Assembly (NCBI RefSeq): GCF_001580545.1
Contig: NZ_LRBG01000002.1
Span: 124,001-188,000 of the forward strand
DNA length: 64,000 nt
Direction: 5' to 3'
From: Paraburkholderia monticola
Lineage (GTDB): Bacteria; Pseudomonadota; Gammaproteobacteria; Burkholderiales; Burkholderiaceae
Made by a program: the position numbers and the translations under genes. Shown here one piece after another: positions 43,534 to 51,121 of this stretch; positions within the stretch are counted from its first letter, which is position 1, and every line of letters starts with the position of its first letter. The notes under the pieces were generated by a model. The model ran no database searches and was not told the origin of the DNA. It worked only from the letters and a program-made list of their open reading frames with translations.

Positions 43534-44769
43534 ATGCCGACCTCATCTCCAACTTCAACCACCACTACCGTTGCTTCGTCCGTCCCCTGTCCGGTTGTCG
43601 AATCGCTCGACGCCATCCTTCCCGAAGAACCGCTGCTGATGATGGGCGCCGGCCCCGTGCCGATTCCCGCCGCGGTCGCGAAGGCCAATGCGATCGTGAT
43701 CAATCACCTGGGCGGCACGATGGCGAAGGTGGTGAACCAGGTGAAGACGATGGCGCGCTATGTGTTCCAGACCCAGTCGAAGTGGGTGCTCGGCGTCGCG
43801 GGACCGGGATCGGGCGCGATGGAGATGGCGATCTCCAATCTCGCGTGGGAAGGCACGCGCATGCTGTGCATCAAGAACGGCTTCTTCAGCGACCGCATGG
43901 GCGAAATGGGCCGGCGCGTCGGTGCGCGCGTGAGCGTGCTCGAAGTCGCGGACCGCACGGTCGCGAGTCTCGATCAGGTCGCCGAGGCGCTGCGCCGCGA
44001 GCGTCCCGAGGTCGTCACGGTGGTGCAGGGCGAGACGTCGAACACCGTCTGGAATCATCATCTGAAAGACATCGCCGCGCTCGCGAAGGAAGCGGGCGCG
44101 CTCGTGATCGTCGACGCCGTTTGCACGCTGAGCACGATGCCGCTAGAAATGGACAACTGGGGTATCGACGCGGTGATTACCGGCGGCCAGAAGGGCCTGT
44201 CGTCGATTCCGGGCGTGTCGCTGATCGCGTTTTCAGACGCGGCGTGGGCGCGCGTCAAAAACCGCACGGCGCCCAATACGCACTGGTGTCTCGATGCGTC
44301 GCTGGCGGAGAACTTCTGGCACAACGCCGGTTACCACTACACGGCGCCGGTGTCGGGCGTGCTCGCGCTGCACGAGGCGCTGCGGCTCGTCTGTGCGGAG
44401 ACGCTGGAGAAGCGCTTCGCGCGCCACCTGAAATGCTCGCTGGCGTTGCAGCAGGGTGTCACCGCGATGGGCCTGCAGCTGTACGCGCCGGAGAATTGCC
44501 GCCTGAACTCGGTGGTCGGCATCGAAGTGCCGGACGGCCTGAGTCCCGCCGACGTCTGCGCGCATATCTCGCGCCAGCATCAGGTGGAGATTTCCGGCTC
44601 GTTCGGGTTGCCGATAGTGCGTATCGGCCAGATGGGCGAGCAGTGCCGCGAGCACAACCTGTTTCGCACCGTGCACGCGCTCGGCCGCACGATGGTCGAT
44701 CTCGGCGTCAAGGTCGATCTGCCGGCGGGTGTCGCCGCGCTCGAGCGCGGCTTGTCCGAGGGTAAATAA
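43534..44769 (+). CDS. Class V aminotransferase (alanine-glyoxylate / pyridoxamine-pyruvate type)
   Basis: The 411-residue PLP enzyme has LLMMGAGPVPIPAAVAKANA, GPGSGAMEMAISNLAWEG, VVQGETSNTVWNHHLKDIAA, VDAVCTLSTMPLEMDNWGID and the Schiff-base lysine in ITGGQKGLSSIPG. The pattern is that of the alanine-glyoxylate/serine-glyoxylate/pyridoxamine-pyruvate group. Start unsure: ATG 43534 gives a Thr/Ser-rich leader and has no ribosome-binding site; GTG 43450 is an alternative. Following asdA, it could use alanine as amino donor, which would fit the neighbourhood, but that is inference. Confidence 0.82.
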   Translation: MPTSSPTSTTTTVASSVPCPVVESLDAILPEEPLLMMGAGPVPIPAAVAKANAIVINHLGGTMAKVVNQVKTMARYVFQTQSKWVLGVAGPGSGAMEMAISNLAWEGTRMLCIKNGFFSDRMGEMGRRVGARVSVLEVADRTVASLDQVAEALRRERPEVVTVVQGETSNTVWNHHLKDIAALAKEAGALVIVDAVCTLSTMPLEMDNWGIDAVITGGQKGLSSIPGVSLIAFSDAAWARVKNRTAPNTHWCLDASLAENFWHNAGYHYTAPVSGVLALHEALRLVCAETLEKRFARHLKCSLALQQGVTAMGLQLYAPENCRLNSVVGIEVPDGLSPADVCAHISRQHQVEISGSFGLPIVRIGQMGEQCREHNLFRTVHALGRTMVDLGVKVDLPAGVAALERGLSEGK

Positions 44770-44923
44770 TCTATTTATCGATGCGCTGCGGATAGCATTC
44801 GCAGCGTGTATTTTTTGCACGATCCTGCACTTTATCGTCTGGTTAGAAAGTCTTTTCTTGCCATTATCGCGAAGTATAAAGTTAATGCTTCGCAACGTTT
44901 TTACATAACAATGGCCAAGTCCC

Positions 44924-44969
44924 AAAACCCTTACGGAATAAGGCTCTCCGCCTTTCGGAAGGGTTTTTC
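44924..44969 (+). terminator. Intrinsic terminator after the aminotransferase gene
   Basis: AAAACCCTT (44924-44932) pairs with AAGGGTTTT (44959-44967), and an inner stem AAGGC / GCCTT closes the loop. TTTTTCTTGTCTT follows. It lies about 155 nt after the stop codon. Confidence 0.7.
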
Positions 44970-45286
44970 TTGTCTTCTTACTTTCTACTGTTCTTTGTGC
45001 GCCGGCGCACTTATCCGCGCCAGGCGGAAACGTAAAGTAGGTCACGGCAAGAGCAGCGCAATGCTCAAGCTGCGGTAAATCGAAAGTCCATGATTTGACA
45101 CACGGCGCGTGCCTGGGCGCGCCTGCCGCGCTCATGCATGATTTCCGCCGGACCGAGAATTTAACGCCAAAGCGCCCCCGCGAGGCGACAAAACGGATTT
45201 CTATCCGATTCGTTAGTTCGATTGTGTGAAGTCTCGAGGCATGTCTTCGAGGGTTCAGGCACGTACGAAGCAAGGAAATCGACATT
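44970..45286 (+). promoter_or_regulatory. Upstream region of the first polysaccharide operon
   Basis: 317 bp between the aminotransferase terminator and the ATP-grasp gene. No supported gene; the 90-codon open frame at 44806-45078 spans the terminator and is not protein-like. The promoter of the operon must be here. I could not pick -35/-10 boxes with confidence. Confidence 0.5.
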
Positions 45287-46477
45287 ATGGCGAGCGCATA
45301 CGTTTCAGGCCAATCGGCAGGGGTGATTGTTGGAGCGGAGTTAAACGGACTCGGGGTGGCGCGCTCGCTCGCGCGGGCCCGCATTCCGATTGTTGCGATC
45401 GATACAAGGACCCGGGCGGCCACATGGTGCCGACACGTTCACCCACATCAGGTGAAGAGTTTCGTTGGGAAAATGTTTGTCGATGAATTGATCGAACTCG
45501 GCAAACGGTTCGATCGTCCGCCGGTTCTGATTCTGACCGACGAAGACGCGGTGCATGCGGTGTCGGAGAATCGCGTGGCGCTGTCGCACTGGTATCGTTT
45601 CCGCCTGCCGGTCGACGACACCGTCAAGTTGTTGTCGAGCAAGACGCGCTTTCACGAATTCGCGCAACGGCATGGTTTTCCGGTGCCGCGCTCGGTCGTG
45701 CTCGACAATCTCACCGACATCGAACGGCTGTCCGAATTGCGCTACCCGTGCGTGCTGAAACCGGACGACAAGCGCTACGTGTTGCATGGCGAAAAAGAAC
45801 GCGTGGTGCGCGTCGACACGCTGCAGCACGCACGCGATCACGCGATCGCCATGCTCGCGACGCCGGGCGGCATCATCGCGCAGGAGTGGATCGAAGGGCC
45901 CGACAGCAACATCCACTTCACGTTGTTCTATCGCGGCGCCGAGGGCCAGATGGTCAGCATGTTCACCGGCCGTAAGGTGTTGAGCTCGCCGCCGGGCATC
46001 GGCAATACCGCGATCTGCGTGGCCGCGCCCGAAGCGAGCGGCGTGCTCGAACCGCTGACGCGGCGCTTCGCCGAGCAGGCCGGTTTCGACGGCATGGGCA
46101 GCATCGAGTACAAGTGGGACGACAACTACCACGAGTTCGTGATGGTCGAGCCGACGGTCGGCCGCACGGACTGGCAGGAGGAAATCGCGACGCTGTGCGG
46201 CGTCAACATTCCGCTTGCCGCGTACCGTCATGAGCTCGGCCTGCCGCCGCCCGCCGAGCGTCCGAGCCGCGTGCCCGTCGCCTGGCGCGCGACGTTTTCC
46301 GATCGCCCGCCGCCCGAATTGCTGAGCGAGCGCACCAAGATATTCGACGGCTTTTTCCGCTGGAGCGATCCGCTGCCGGCGTTACAACACTATGTCGTGA
46401 TGAACCCGCTGCGACGGATGAAGCGCAGTTGGAAAAAAGCGATCAGGGCGCCCGAATCGCGTCAGGCCAAAGCCTGA
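45287..46477 (+). CDS. ATP-grasp carboxylate-amine ligase-like protein
   Basis: The 396-residue protein starts with a Rossmann-like pre-ATP-grasp domain (AGVIVGAELNGLGVARSLAR) and continues into an ATP-grasp fold: VLKPDDKRYVLHGEKERVVR (ATP-binding lysine), GIIAQEWIEGPDSNIHFTLF, GFDGMGSIEYKWDDNYHEFV (metal-binding Glu) and EPTVGRTDWQEEIATLCGVN. Such ligases join a carboxylate to an amine through an acyl phosphate. AAGGA is 10 nt upstream. It opens an operon with a flavoprotein, deacetylase and glycosyltransferase, so it may attach an amino acid to a sugar amine. The substrate is unknown. Confidence 0.82.
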   Translation: MASAYVSGQSAGVIVGAELNGLGVARSLARARIPIVAIDTRTRAATWCRHVHPHQVKSFVGKMFVDELIELGKRFDRPPVLILTDEDAVHAVSENRVALSHWYRFRLPVDDTVKLLSSKTRFHEFAQRHGFPVPRSVVLDNLTDIERLSELRYPCVLKPDDKRYVLHGEKERVVRVDTLQHARDHAIAMLATPGGIIAQEWIEGPDSNIHFTLFYRGAEGQMVSMFTGRKVLSSPPGIGNTAICVAAPEASGVLEPLTRRFAEQAGFDGMGSIEYKWDDNYHEFVMVEPTVGRTDWQEEIATLCGVNIPLAAYRHELGLPPPAERPSRVPVAWRATFSDRPPPELLSERTKIFDGFFRWSDPLPALQHYVVMNPLRRMKRSWKKAIRAPESRQAKA

Positions 46478-46516
46478 CGCGCGGCAATCAACGCCCTTTC
46501 CGCCTGGAGACCATCC

Positions 46517-47770
46517 ATGTCTTTCACCGATACGATAATCATTGGCGCGGGGCCCTACGGGTCGTCTCTTGCCGCGCACCTGAAGGCCGCCGGCGTGGAT
46601 CATCAGATTCTCGGCGAACCGATGGGCGCGTGGCGCAACTTCATGCCGCCTGGCATGCTGCTGCGCTCCGAGGCCTTCGCGTCGAGCCTGCATGCGCCGC
46701 GCGCCGGCTTTACCGTCGAAGACTACTGTCGCCTGAAAGGGCTGCCGTATCGGCCACTCGGTATGGCGCTGCCGCTCGAAACGTTCGTCGACTACGCGCT
46801 GTGGTTTCAGGCAAATCTGGTCGGCGAGATTCAACCAGTCGACGTGCTCGCGTTGCGTCGCGTCGACGATCAGTTCCAGTTGTCGCTGAGCGACGGCCGC
46901 ACCCTTGCCGCGCGCCGGGTCGTGATCGCGCTGGGCCTGAAAGGCTTCGCGCAAACGCCGCCGGCGCTGCAACGGTTGCCGGCGGGCTTTGCGTCGCATT
47001 CGGAGCTGTACGGCAACCTCGAGTGGGCGCGCGGCAAGGACATTGCGATCGTCGGCGGCGGGCAGTCGGCGCTCGGGCTGTCCGCGCTGCTCAACGAGCT
47101 CGGCGCGCGCGCGCACGTGCTGATGCGCGAGAGCAGCGTGGTGTGGCACGAGCGGCCGGAGGGCGGGCGCAACATCCTGTCGCGCATGAAGCACCCCGAG
47201 GCGGGCCTGGGACGCGGCTGGCGCTCGCTGTTCCTGTCCGAGTATCCCGGCGTGTTCCATATGCTCGACCCGAAGCGGCGCAAGCAGATCATGGAGCACA
47301 CGTATGGCGCGTCCGGCGCATGGTGGCTGCATGATCGCGTGGTCGGCAAGGTGCAGCTCTCGCATCGCACCGAGTTGCGCTCCGCGGCGATCGAAAACGA
47401 CCGGGTCGTGCTGAACGTGCTGACCAACGGTAAAGAAGCGCGGGTGAGCGCCGATCACGTGATCGCCGCGACCGGTTTCAAAACCGACATGCGACAGCAC
47501 GCGTTCCTGTCGGCCGATCTGGCGGACGCGATTTCGAATCAGGGCGGCATGCCCGAACTCACGTCGAACTACGAAACCCGCGTGCGCGGCCTGTATGTGA
47601 TCGGACCCGCGTCCGCGCATAGCTTCGGGCCCGTGATGCGTTTCGTCTACGGCACCAAGCACGCGTCGCCGAGCGTGGCGCGGCACATCGTCGGTTCGTT
47701 CAAGGCCGGTGCGCGCGAACGCGCGTGGCCGGTCGCTCACGCACCCATCCCGGAGCGCACAGGTGAATAA
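46517..47770 (+). CDS. FAD/NAD(P)-dependent monooxygenase-like oxidoreductase
   Basis: The 417-residue flavoprotein has an N-terminal FAD motif IIIGAGPYGSSLAAHLKAAG, then WRNFMPPGMLLRSEAFASSL, a second dinucleotide motif DIAIVGGGQSALGLSALLNE near residue 175-195, and the terminal VIAATGFKTD / YVIGPASAHSFGPVMRFVYG. This order is that of class B flavin monooxygenases and N-hydroxylases (lysine/ornithine hydroxylase relatives). The role is unknown. It sits between an ATP-grasp ligase and a polysaccharide deacetylase; its 3' end overlaps the latter by 8 nt. Confidence 0.82.
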   Translation: MSFTDTIIIGAGPYGSSLAAHLKAAGVDHQILGEPMGAWRNFMPPGMLLRSEAFASSLHAPRAGFTVEDYCRLKGLPYRPLGMALPLETFVDYALWFQANLVGEIQPVDVLALRRVDDQFQLSLSDGRTLAARRVVIALGLKGFAQTPPALQRLPAGFASHSELYGNLEWARGKDIAIVGGGQSALGLSALLNELGARAHVLMRESSVVWHERPEGGRNILSRMKHPEAGLGRGWRSLFLSEYPGVFHMLDPKRRKQIMEHTYGASGAWWLHDRVVGKVQLSHRTELRSAAIENDRVVLNVLTNGKEARVSADHVIAATGFKTDMRQHAFLSADLADAISNQGGMPELTSNYETRVRGLYVIGPASAHSFGPVMRFVYGTKHASPSVARHIVGSFKAGARERAWPVAHAPIPERTGE

Positions 47771-48710
47771 GACTCCCGCAGTGGGCATGCGCGCGCGCCT
47801 GTCCGAGACCTACCACGGGCGCCGGATGAAGCGCTACAAAGCCCTCGCGAAAGAGATGCTGGCGGGCTTCGTCGTGATGTCGGGGCTAGCATGGACCACG
47901 CGCAAGCTGCTATGGCGCGACCGGGTCGCCGTGCTGCTTTATCACGATCCCGATCCGGACACGCTCGACCGTCATCTGACCTATCTCGGCAAGCTGTGCG
48001 AGTTCGTGCCGTTGACCGACGTCAGCGCGCCCGGCCGCGGCCGGCCCCGCGTCGCGATCACGCTCGACGACGGCCACGCCGGCAACGCGAAGCTGCTGCC
48101 GGTGTTCATCAAGCACCAGGTGCGCCCCACGATCTTTCTGTGCAGCCGCATCGTCGGACGGTCGCGCAGCCACTGGTGGCTGCATCCGGGCTCGCTACGC
48201 GTCGGCCACGAAAGTCTGAAGCGCATGACCAACGAGGAGCGCCTCGCCGCGCTGGCGGCACAAGGCTACCAGCAGGACGGCGACGACCGGCCGACCGGCC
48301 TGTCGATCGAACAGATGCAGGCGATGCGCGAGCACATCGACTTTCAGGCGCATACGCGTTTCCATCCGATCCTCACGCATTGCAGCGACGCGGAAAGCAA
48401 GGCGGAGATCACCGACAGCCGCCACGAGATCGCGCAGCTGTTGCAACAGCCTTGCGAGCACTTCGCCTATCCGAACGGCAACTACGGCGAACGCGAAGTG
48501 GCGTTCGTGCGCGCGGCGGGCTTCAAAACCGCGCGCACCTGCGACCTCGGCTGGAACGATCAGCACACCGATCCGTACCGGCTGCGCACGATCATCATCG
48601 ACGATGCCGCGTCGACGCTGCGCTTCGCCGCGCAGCTGAGCGGCATTGCGCTGTTTCTGCGCTATCTGCGCGAGGGCGGTGGCTGGCACGGCAAATTTCC
48701 GCAGTTTTGA
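47763..48710 (+). CDS. Polysaccharide deacetylase family protein (NodB-like)
   Basis: The 315-residue protein has a NodB/CE4 domain: AVLLYHDPDPDTLDRHLTYL, the catalytic and metal-binding Asp pair in AITLDDGHAGNAK, the His-x-x-x-His motif in DFQAHTRFHPILTH, and HFAYPNGNYGEREVAFVRAA. A hydrophobic segment (about residues 28-45) may anchor it. The start is GTG 47763, with GGAG about 7 nt upstream and overlap with the preceding gene. It likely removes N-acetyl groups from a polysaccharide or its lipid-linked precursor, exposing an amine. Confidence 0.87.
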   Translation: MNKTPAVGMRARLSETYHGRRMKRYKALAKEMLAGFVVMSGLAWTTRKLLWRDRVAVLLYHDPDPDTLDRHLTYLGKLCEFVPLTDVSAPGRGRPRVAITLDDGHAGNAKLLPVFIKHQVRPTIFLCSRIVGRSRSHWWLHPGSLRVGHESLKRMTNEERLAALAAQGYQQDGDDRPTGLSIEQMQAMREHIDFQAHTRFHPILTHCSDAESKAEITDSRHEIAQLLQQPCEHFAYPNGNYGEREVAFVRAAGFKTARTCDLGWNDQHTDPYRLRTIIIDDAASTLRFAAQLSGIALFLRYLREGGGWHGKFPQF

Positions 48711-48806
48711 AGAACCCTGGGGAACGCCCGGACGAAGCCATCGCTCCGGGCCAGGCCGTCCGCGTTGTTCGCGTGACGGCACAAGAGCATTTGACAGGAG
48801 GAGACC

Positions 48807-50051
48807 ATGCAGCGCTGCAGAGTCCTGGTGATCAACGACTACCCGCATATGGGCGGCGCGGAAGTGGTCTATCAACAATCGGCCGAGCTGTTGGGCACGC
48901 TGCCCGGCGTCGAGGTCGAGCGTTTCGACAATAGCCAGTTTTCCGCGCGCTCGACCATGCTGTCGCGCTCCTGGAACCTGATCGCCGCGCGCGCGCTCGA
49001 AAAGGCGCTGTACCGCTTCCGGCCGCATCGGCTGATGGTGCACAACTACCACAACGTGCTGTCGCCTTCGATCCTGGCCGTGATCGCGCGGCACCAGCGC
49101 CGCCTCGGTTACCTCGCGTACCACACCTGCCACGACTACCACCTCGTCTACTACAACCCGTCGCTGCAGTACTTCGACAAGGACAAACATCCGATCATTC
49201 TGCCGCTCGACATGCTGCGCACGCGCGCGGCCTTCATGCTGCGCCCGACGCCGAAGGGCTTCATGCACGACATGATGACCAAGGCGTGGTGGCATGCGGT
49301 GCGCGCGGCCTATCAGCCGGCCCAAGTGTTCGACAAGATCTTGTGCCCGGGCCCGTTCATGGAGGAAGCGCTGCATCGCGTCGACATTCAGAACACGGTC
49401 ATCGTGCACAATCCGTCGGCGGTGCCGGTCTCGATGCCGCCCGTCACGGTGCGCGACAAGGAGCGCTTCAACCTCGCGTTCGTCGGACGGATCTCGCCCG
49501 AAAAAGGCCTGCTGCAATTCCTGCAGATCTGCGAGGCGACGGGCTTCGAGCGCATCAATTGCATCGGCGTGTACGGCGATGGACCGGATCGGGAGACGAT
49601 CGAGCGACGCTACGCCTCGCTGATTGCCGAGCGCAAGCTGATCCTGTTCGGCACCATGCCGCAGCAGCAGCTGTTTCCCGCGATGCGCGAGTTCGCCGAT
49701 GCGGTCGTGGTGCCGTCGGTGGGCGCGGAGAACGCGCCGCTCGTCGTGATCGAGGGGGCGATGCTCGGTCTGCCGGTACTGATTCGCGACGGCGGGGCCA
49801 TGGCGAGCACCGCGGAATCGGTCGGCAACAAGGTCAAGTTCAAGTTCGACCCGGACAGTCTGAAACGAGCGCTCGGCGAGCTGGCCATTCATCTGGCGGA
49901 TGAACACCGGCAGTACAACGTCGAGGAATATCTTCCCGAGCACTACGCGCGGCGTCTCGCCGAAATCATGCACATCGGCGAGCGTCCGACGGCCTCCGCG
50001 CCCTCGCGCCGGCGCGCGCGCTATGCGGATAATCCGCGTCCGGCGCGATGA
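48807..50051 (+). CDS. Glycosyltransferase family 4 protein
   Basis: The 414-residue protein has the GT-B fold: NDYPHMGGAEVVYQQSAELL at the N-terminus, FNLAFVGRISPEKGLLQFLQ in the centre and the nucleotide-sugar binding segment VPSVGAENAPLVVIEGAMLG with the E-x7-E pattern. A strong AGGAGG precedes the ATG. It adds a sugar from an activated donor; donor and acceptor are unknown. It is last in the first EPS operon. Confidence 0.9.
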   Translation: MQRCRVLVINDYPHMGGAEVVYQQSAELLGTLPGVEVERFDNSQFSARSTMLSRSWNLIAARALEKALYRFRPHRLMVHNYHNVLSPSILAVIARHQRRLGYLAYHTCHDYHLVYYNPSLQYFDKDKHPIILPLDMLRTRAAFMLRPTPKGFMHDMMTKAWWHAVRAAYQPAQVFDKILCPGPFMEEALHRVDIQNTVIVHNPSAVPVSMPPVTVRDKERFNLAFVGRISPEKGLLQFLQICEATGFERINCIGVYGDGPDRETIERRYASLIAERKLILFGTMPQQQLFPAMREFADAVVVPSVGAENAPLVVIEGAMLGLPVLIRDGGAMASTAESVGNKVKFKFDPDSLKRALGELAIHLADEHRQYNVEEYLPEHYARRLAEIMHIGERPTASAPSRRRARYADNPRPAR

Positions 50052-50511
50052 AAATAATCGGCATCGATTGTGGCAAACGGCGTGTATATCCGCGCCGTTA
50101 TCGTCATTTAAAAATGCGCATTTTTATTGCGTGATTTGTCTGAAGCAATTCTCTGGCTATCGGCTTTTGTGTGCGCTGCCGAACGTTGTAAAGACGGGCT
50201 CTCTGAATATTATGATCGCCAAGGAAAGGCGTTTTATCGAGCGCTGAGGCGCGCAGCTTGACGCAGTAAAACAGGCCGCGCAGACGGCGCTGATCTGGCA
50301 CTGATCGGTATAAATGCCGGCGAAACGCCAGACTTATCAGAACAAAGGCATGTGCAGAGCGTGGACGTTTGCGTGGAAGAAGGCGGACGAAACGCGGCTC
50401 ATCGGGGAATATCGCTACCGGGCCTGGCAGTCAAGTTCAACCAAACAGGAATGTGGCCGCAAGCGGCCACATCGGCGATACGGGGGGTCCAGACGGCGAT
50501 GCGCTATCGAC
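50052..50511. other. Intergenic region with hairpins, no supported gene
   Basis: 460 bp. An AT-rich perfect palindrome AAAAATGCGCATTTTT (50110-50125) lies 60 nt after the glycosyltransferase stop and could act as a weak terminator. A perfect 10-bp hairpin ATGTGGCCGC / GCGGCCACAT (50451-50472) lies 40 nt beyond the stop of the minus-strand gene at 50512 and may mark its end. Short open frames here look noncoding. Confidence 0.55.
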
Positions 50512-50901
50512 TCAGCGCGCGCCGTACGGATCGGAGGTCTCGGGAGACGCGTAGGTCTGTTCTGAATTCCACAAATCGTTGCTGTAAGGGTCCCCCGAGT
50601 TCTTCGCGCGGCCAGGCAGCGTGACGCTTGAACGTTTCTGCTTCGGGAGACTGTTTTTCGTTTCGGTGTACACGTTGGGCGCGATGTAGCGTTGCTTCCT
50701 CGCGTAGGCGAAGTCCGACGGGGAGCCGTAGAGCGTAGCGGAACTGGCGGCATGAGGCGTCATCGCCTCGAGTTGCGAACGCTTGGCGACATAGCTCGGC
50801 GTATAAGCGGAAGCGGAGGAGGCGGCGGACACGGTGCTCTGAGCGTAGGCCGCCTGGGCAGTCAGTAATACCGGAAATACGGCGGCAAGAAGCTTTTTCA
50901 T
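50512..50901 (-). CDS. Small secreted hypothetical protein
   Basis: The 129-residue product has a clean signal peptide MKKLLAAVFPVLLTAQAAYA with cleavage before QSTVSAAS. The mature part is Ser/Tyr/Ala-rich and polar (TPSYVAKRSQLEAMT, YARKQRYIAPNVYTETKNSL, DPYSNDLWNSEQTY), with no cysteine and no obvious domain. Divergent from wzc inside the polysaccharide locus, so it may be co-regulated with it. Function unknown. Confidence 0.7.
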   Translation of the reverse strand: MKKLLAAVFPVLLTAQAAYAQSTVSAASSASAYTPSYVAKRSQLEAMTPHAASSATLYGSPSDFAYARKQRYIAPNVYTETKNSLPKQKRSSVTLPGRAKNSGDPYSNDLWNSEQTYASPETSDPYGAR

Positions 50902-50980
50902 TTTGGTCTCCGTAAGAAAGCGTGTGATGCGATGGTAGGGAAAAGAGCAGACCTCGCATAGGCGCTGTTACACACAAAGG

Positions 50981-51035
50981 TAGCCGATGTGGCGTAAATC
51001 GGCTAGCTCCGTCCGATCGAGCCGGTCAGCTCGAT
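50981..51035. promoter_or_regulatory. Two inverted repeats in the divergent promoter region upstream of wzc
   Basis: TAGCCGAT (50981-50988) and ATCGGCTA (50998-51005) are perfect 8-bp arms around 9 nt. ATCGAGC (51016-51022) and GCTCGAT (51029-51035) are perfect 7-bp arms around 6 nt. Both lie between the wzc start and the divergent secreted protein, where operators for EPS control would be expected. Confidence 0.5.
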
Positions 51036-51121
51036 GGATACAGGCGTGACTGGATGCGGCGGCGTGCTGGTCCCGGCGCCGAGAATAAGTGGCAAACCGT
51101 CGAGACTTTGGGAGAACTCGC

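Noticed and set aside
44806..45078. A 90-codon plus-strand open frame after the aminotransferase gene
   Set aside because: It spans an intrinsic terminator, has no ribosome-binding site and a mixed, non-domain composition.
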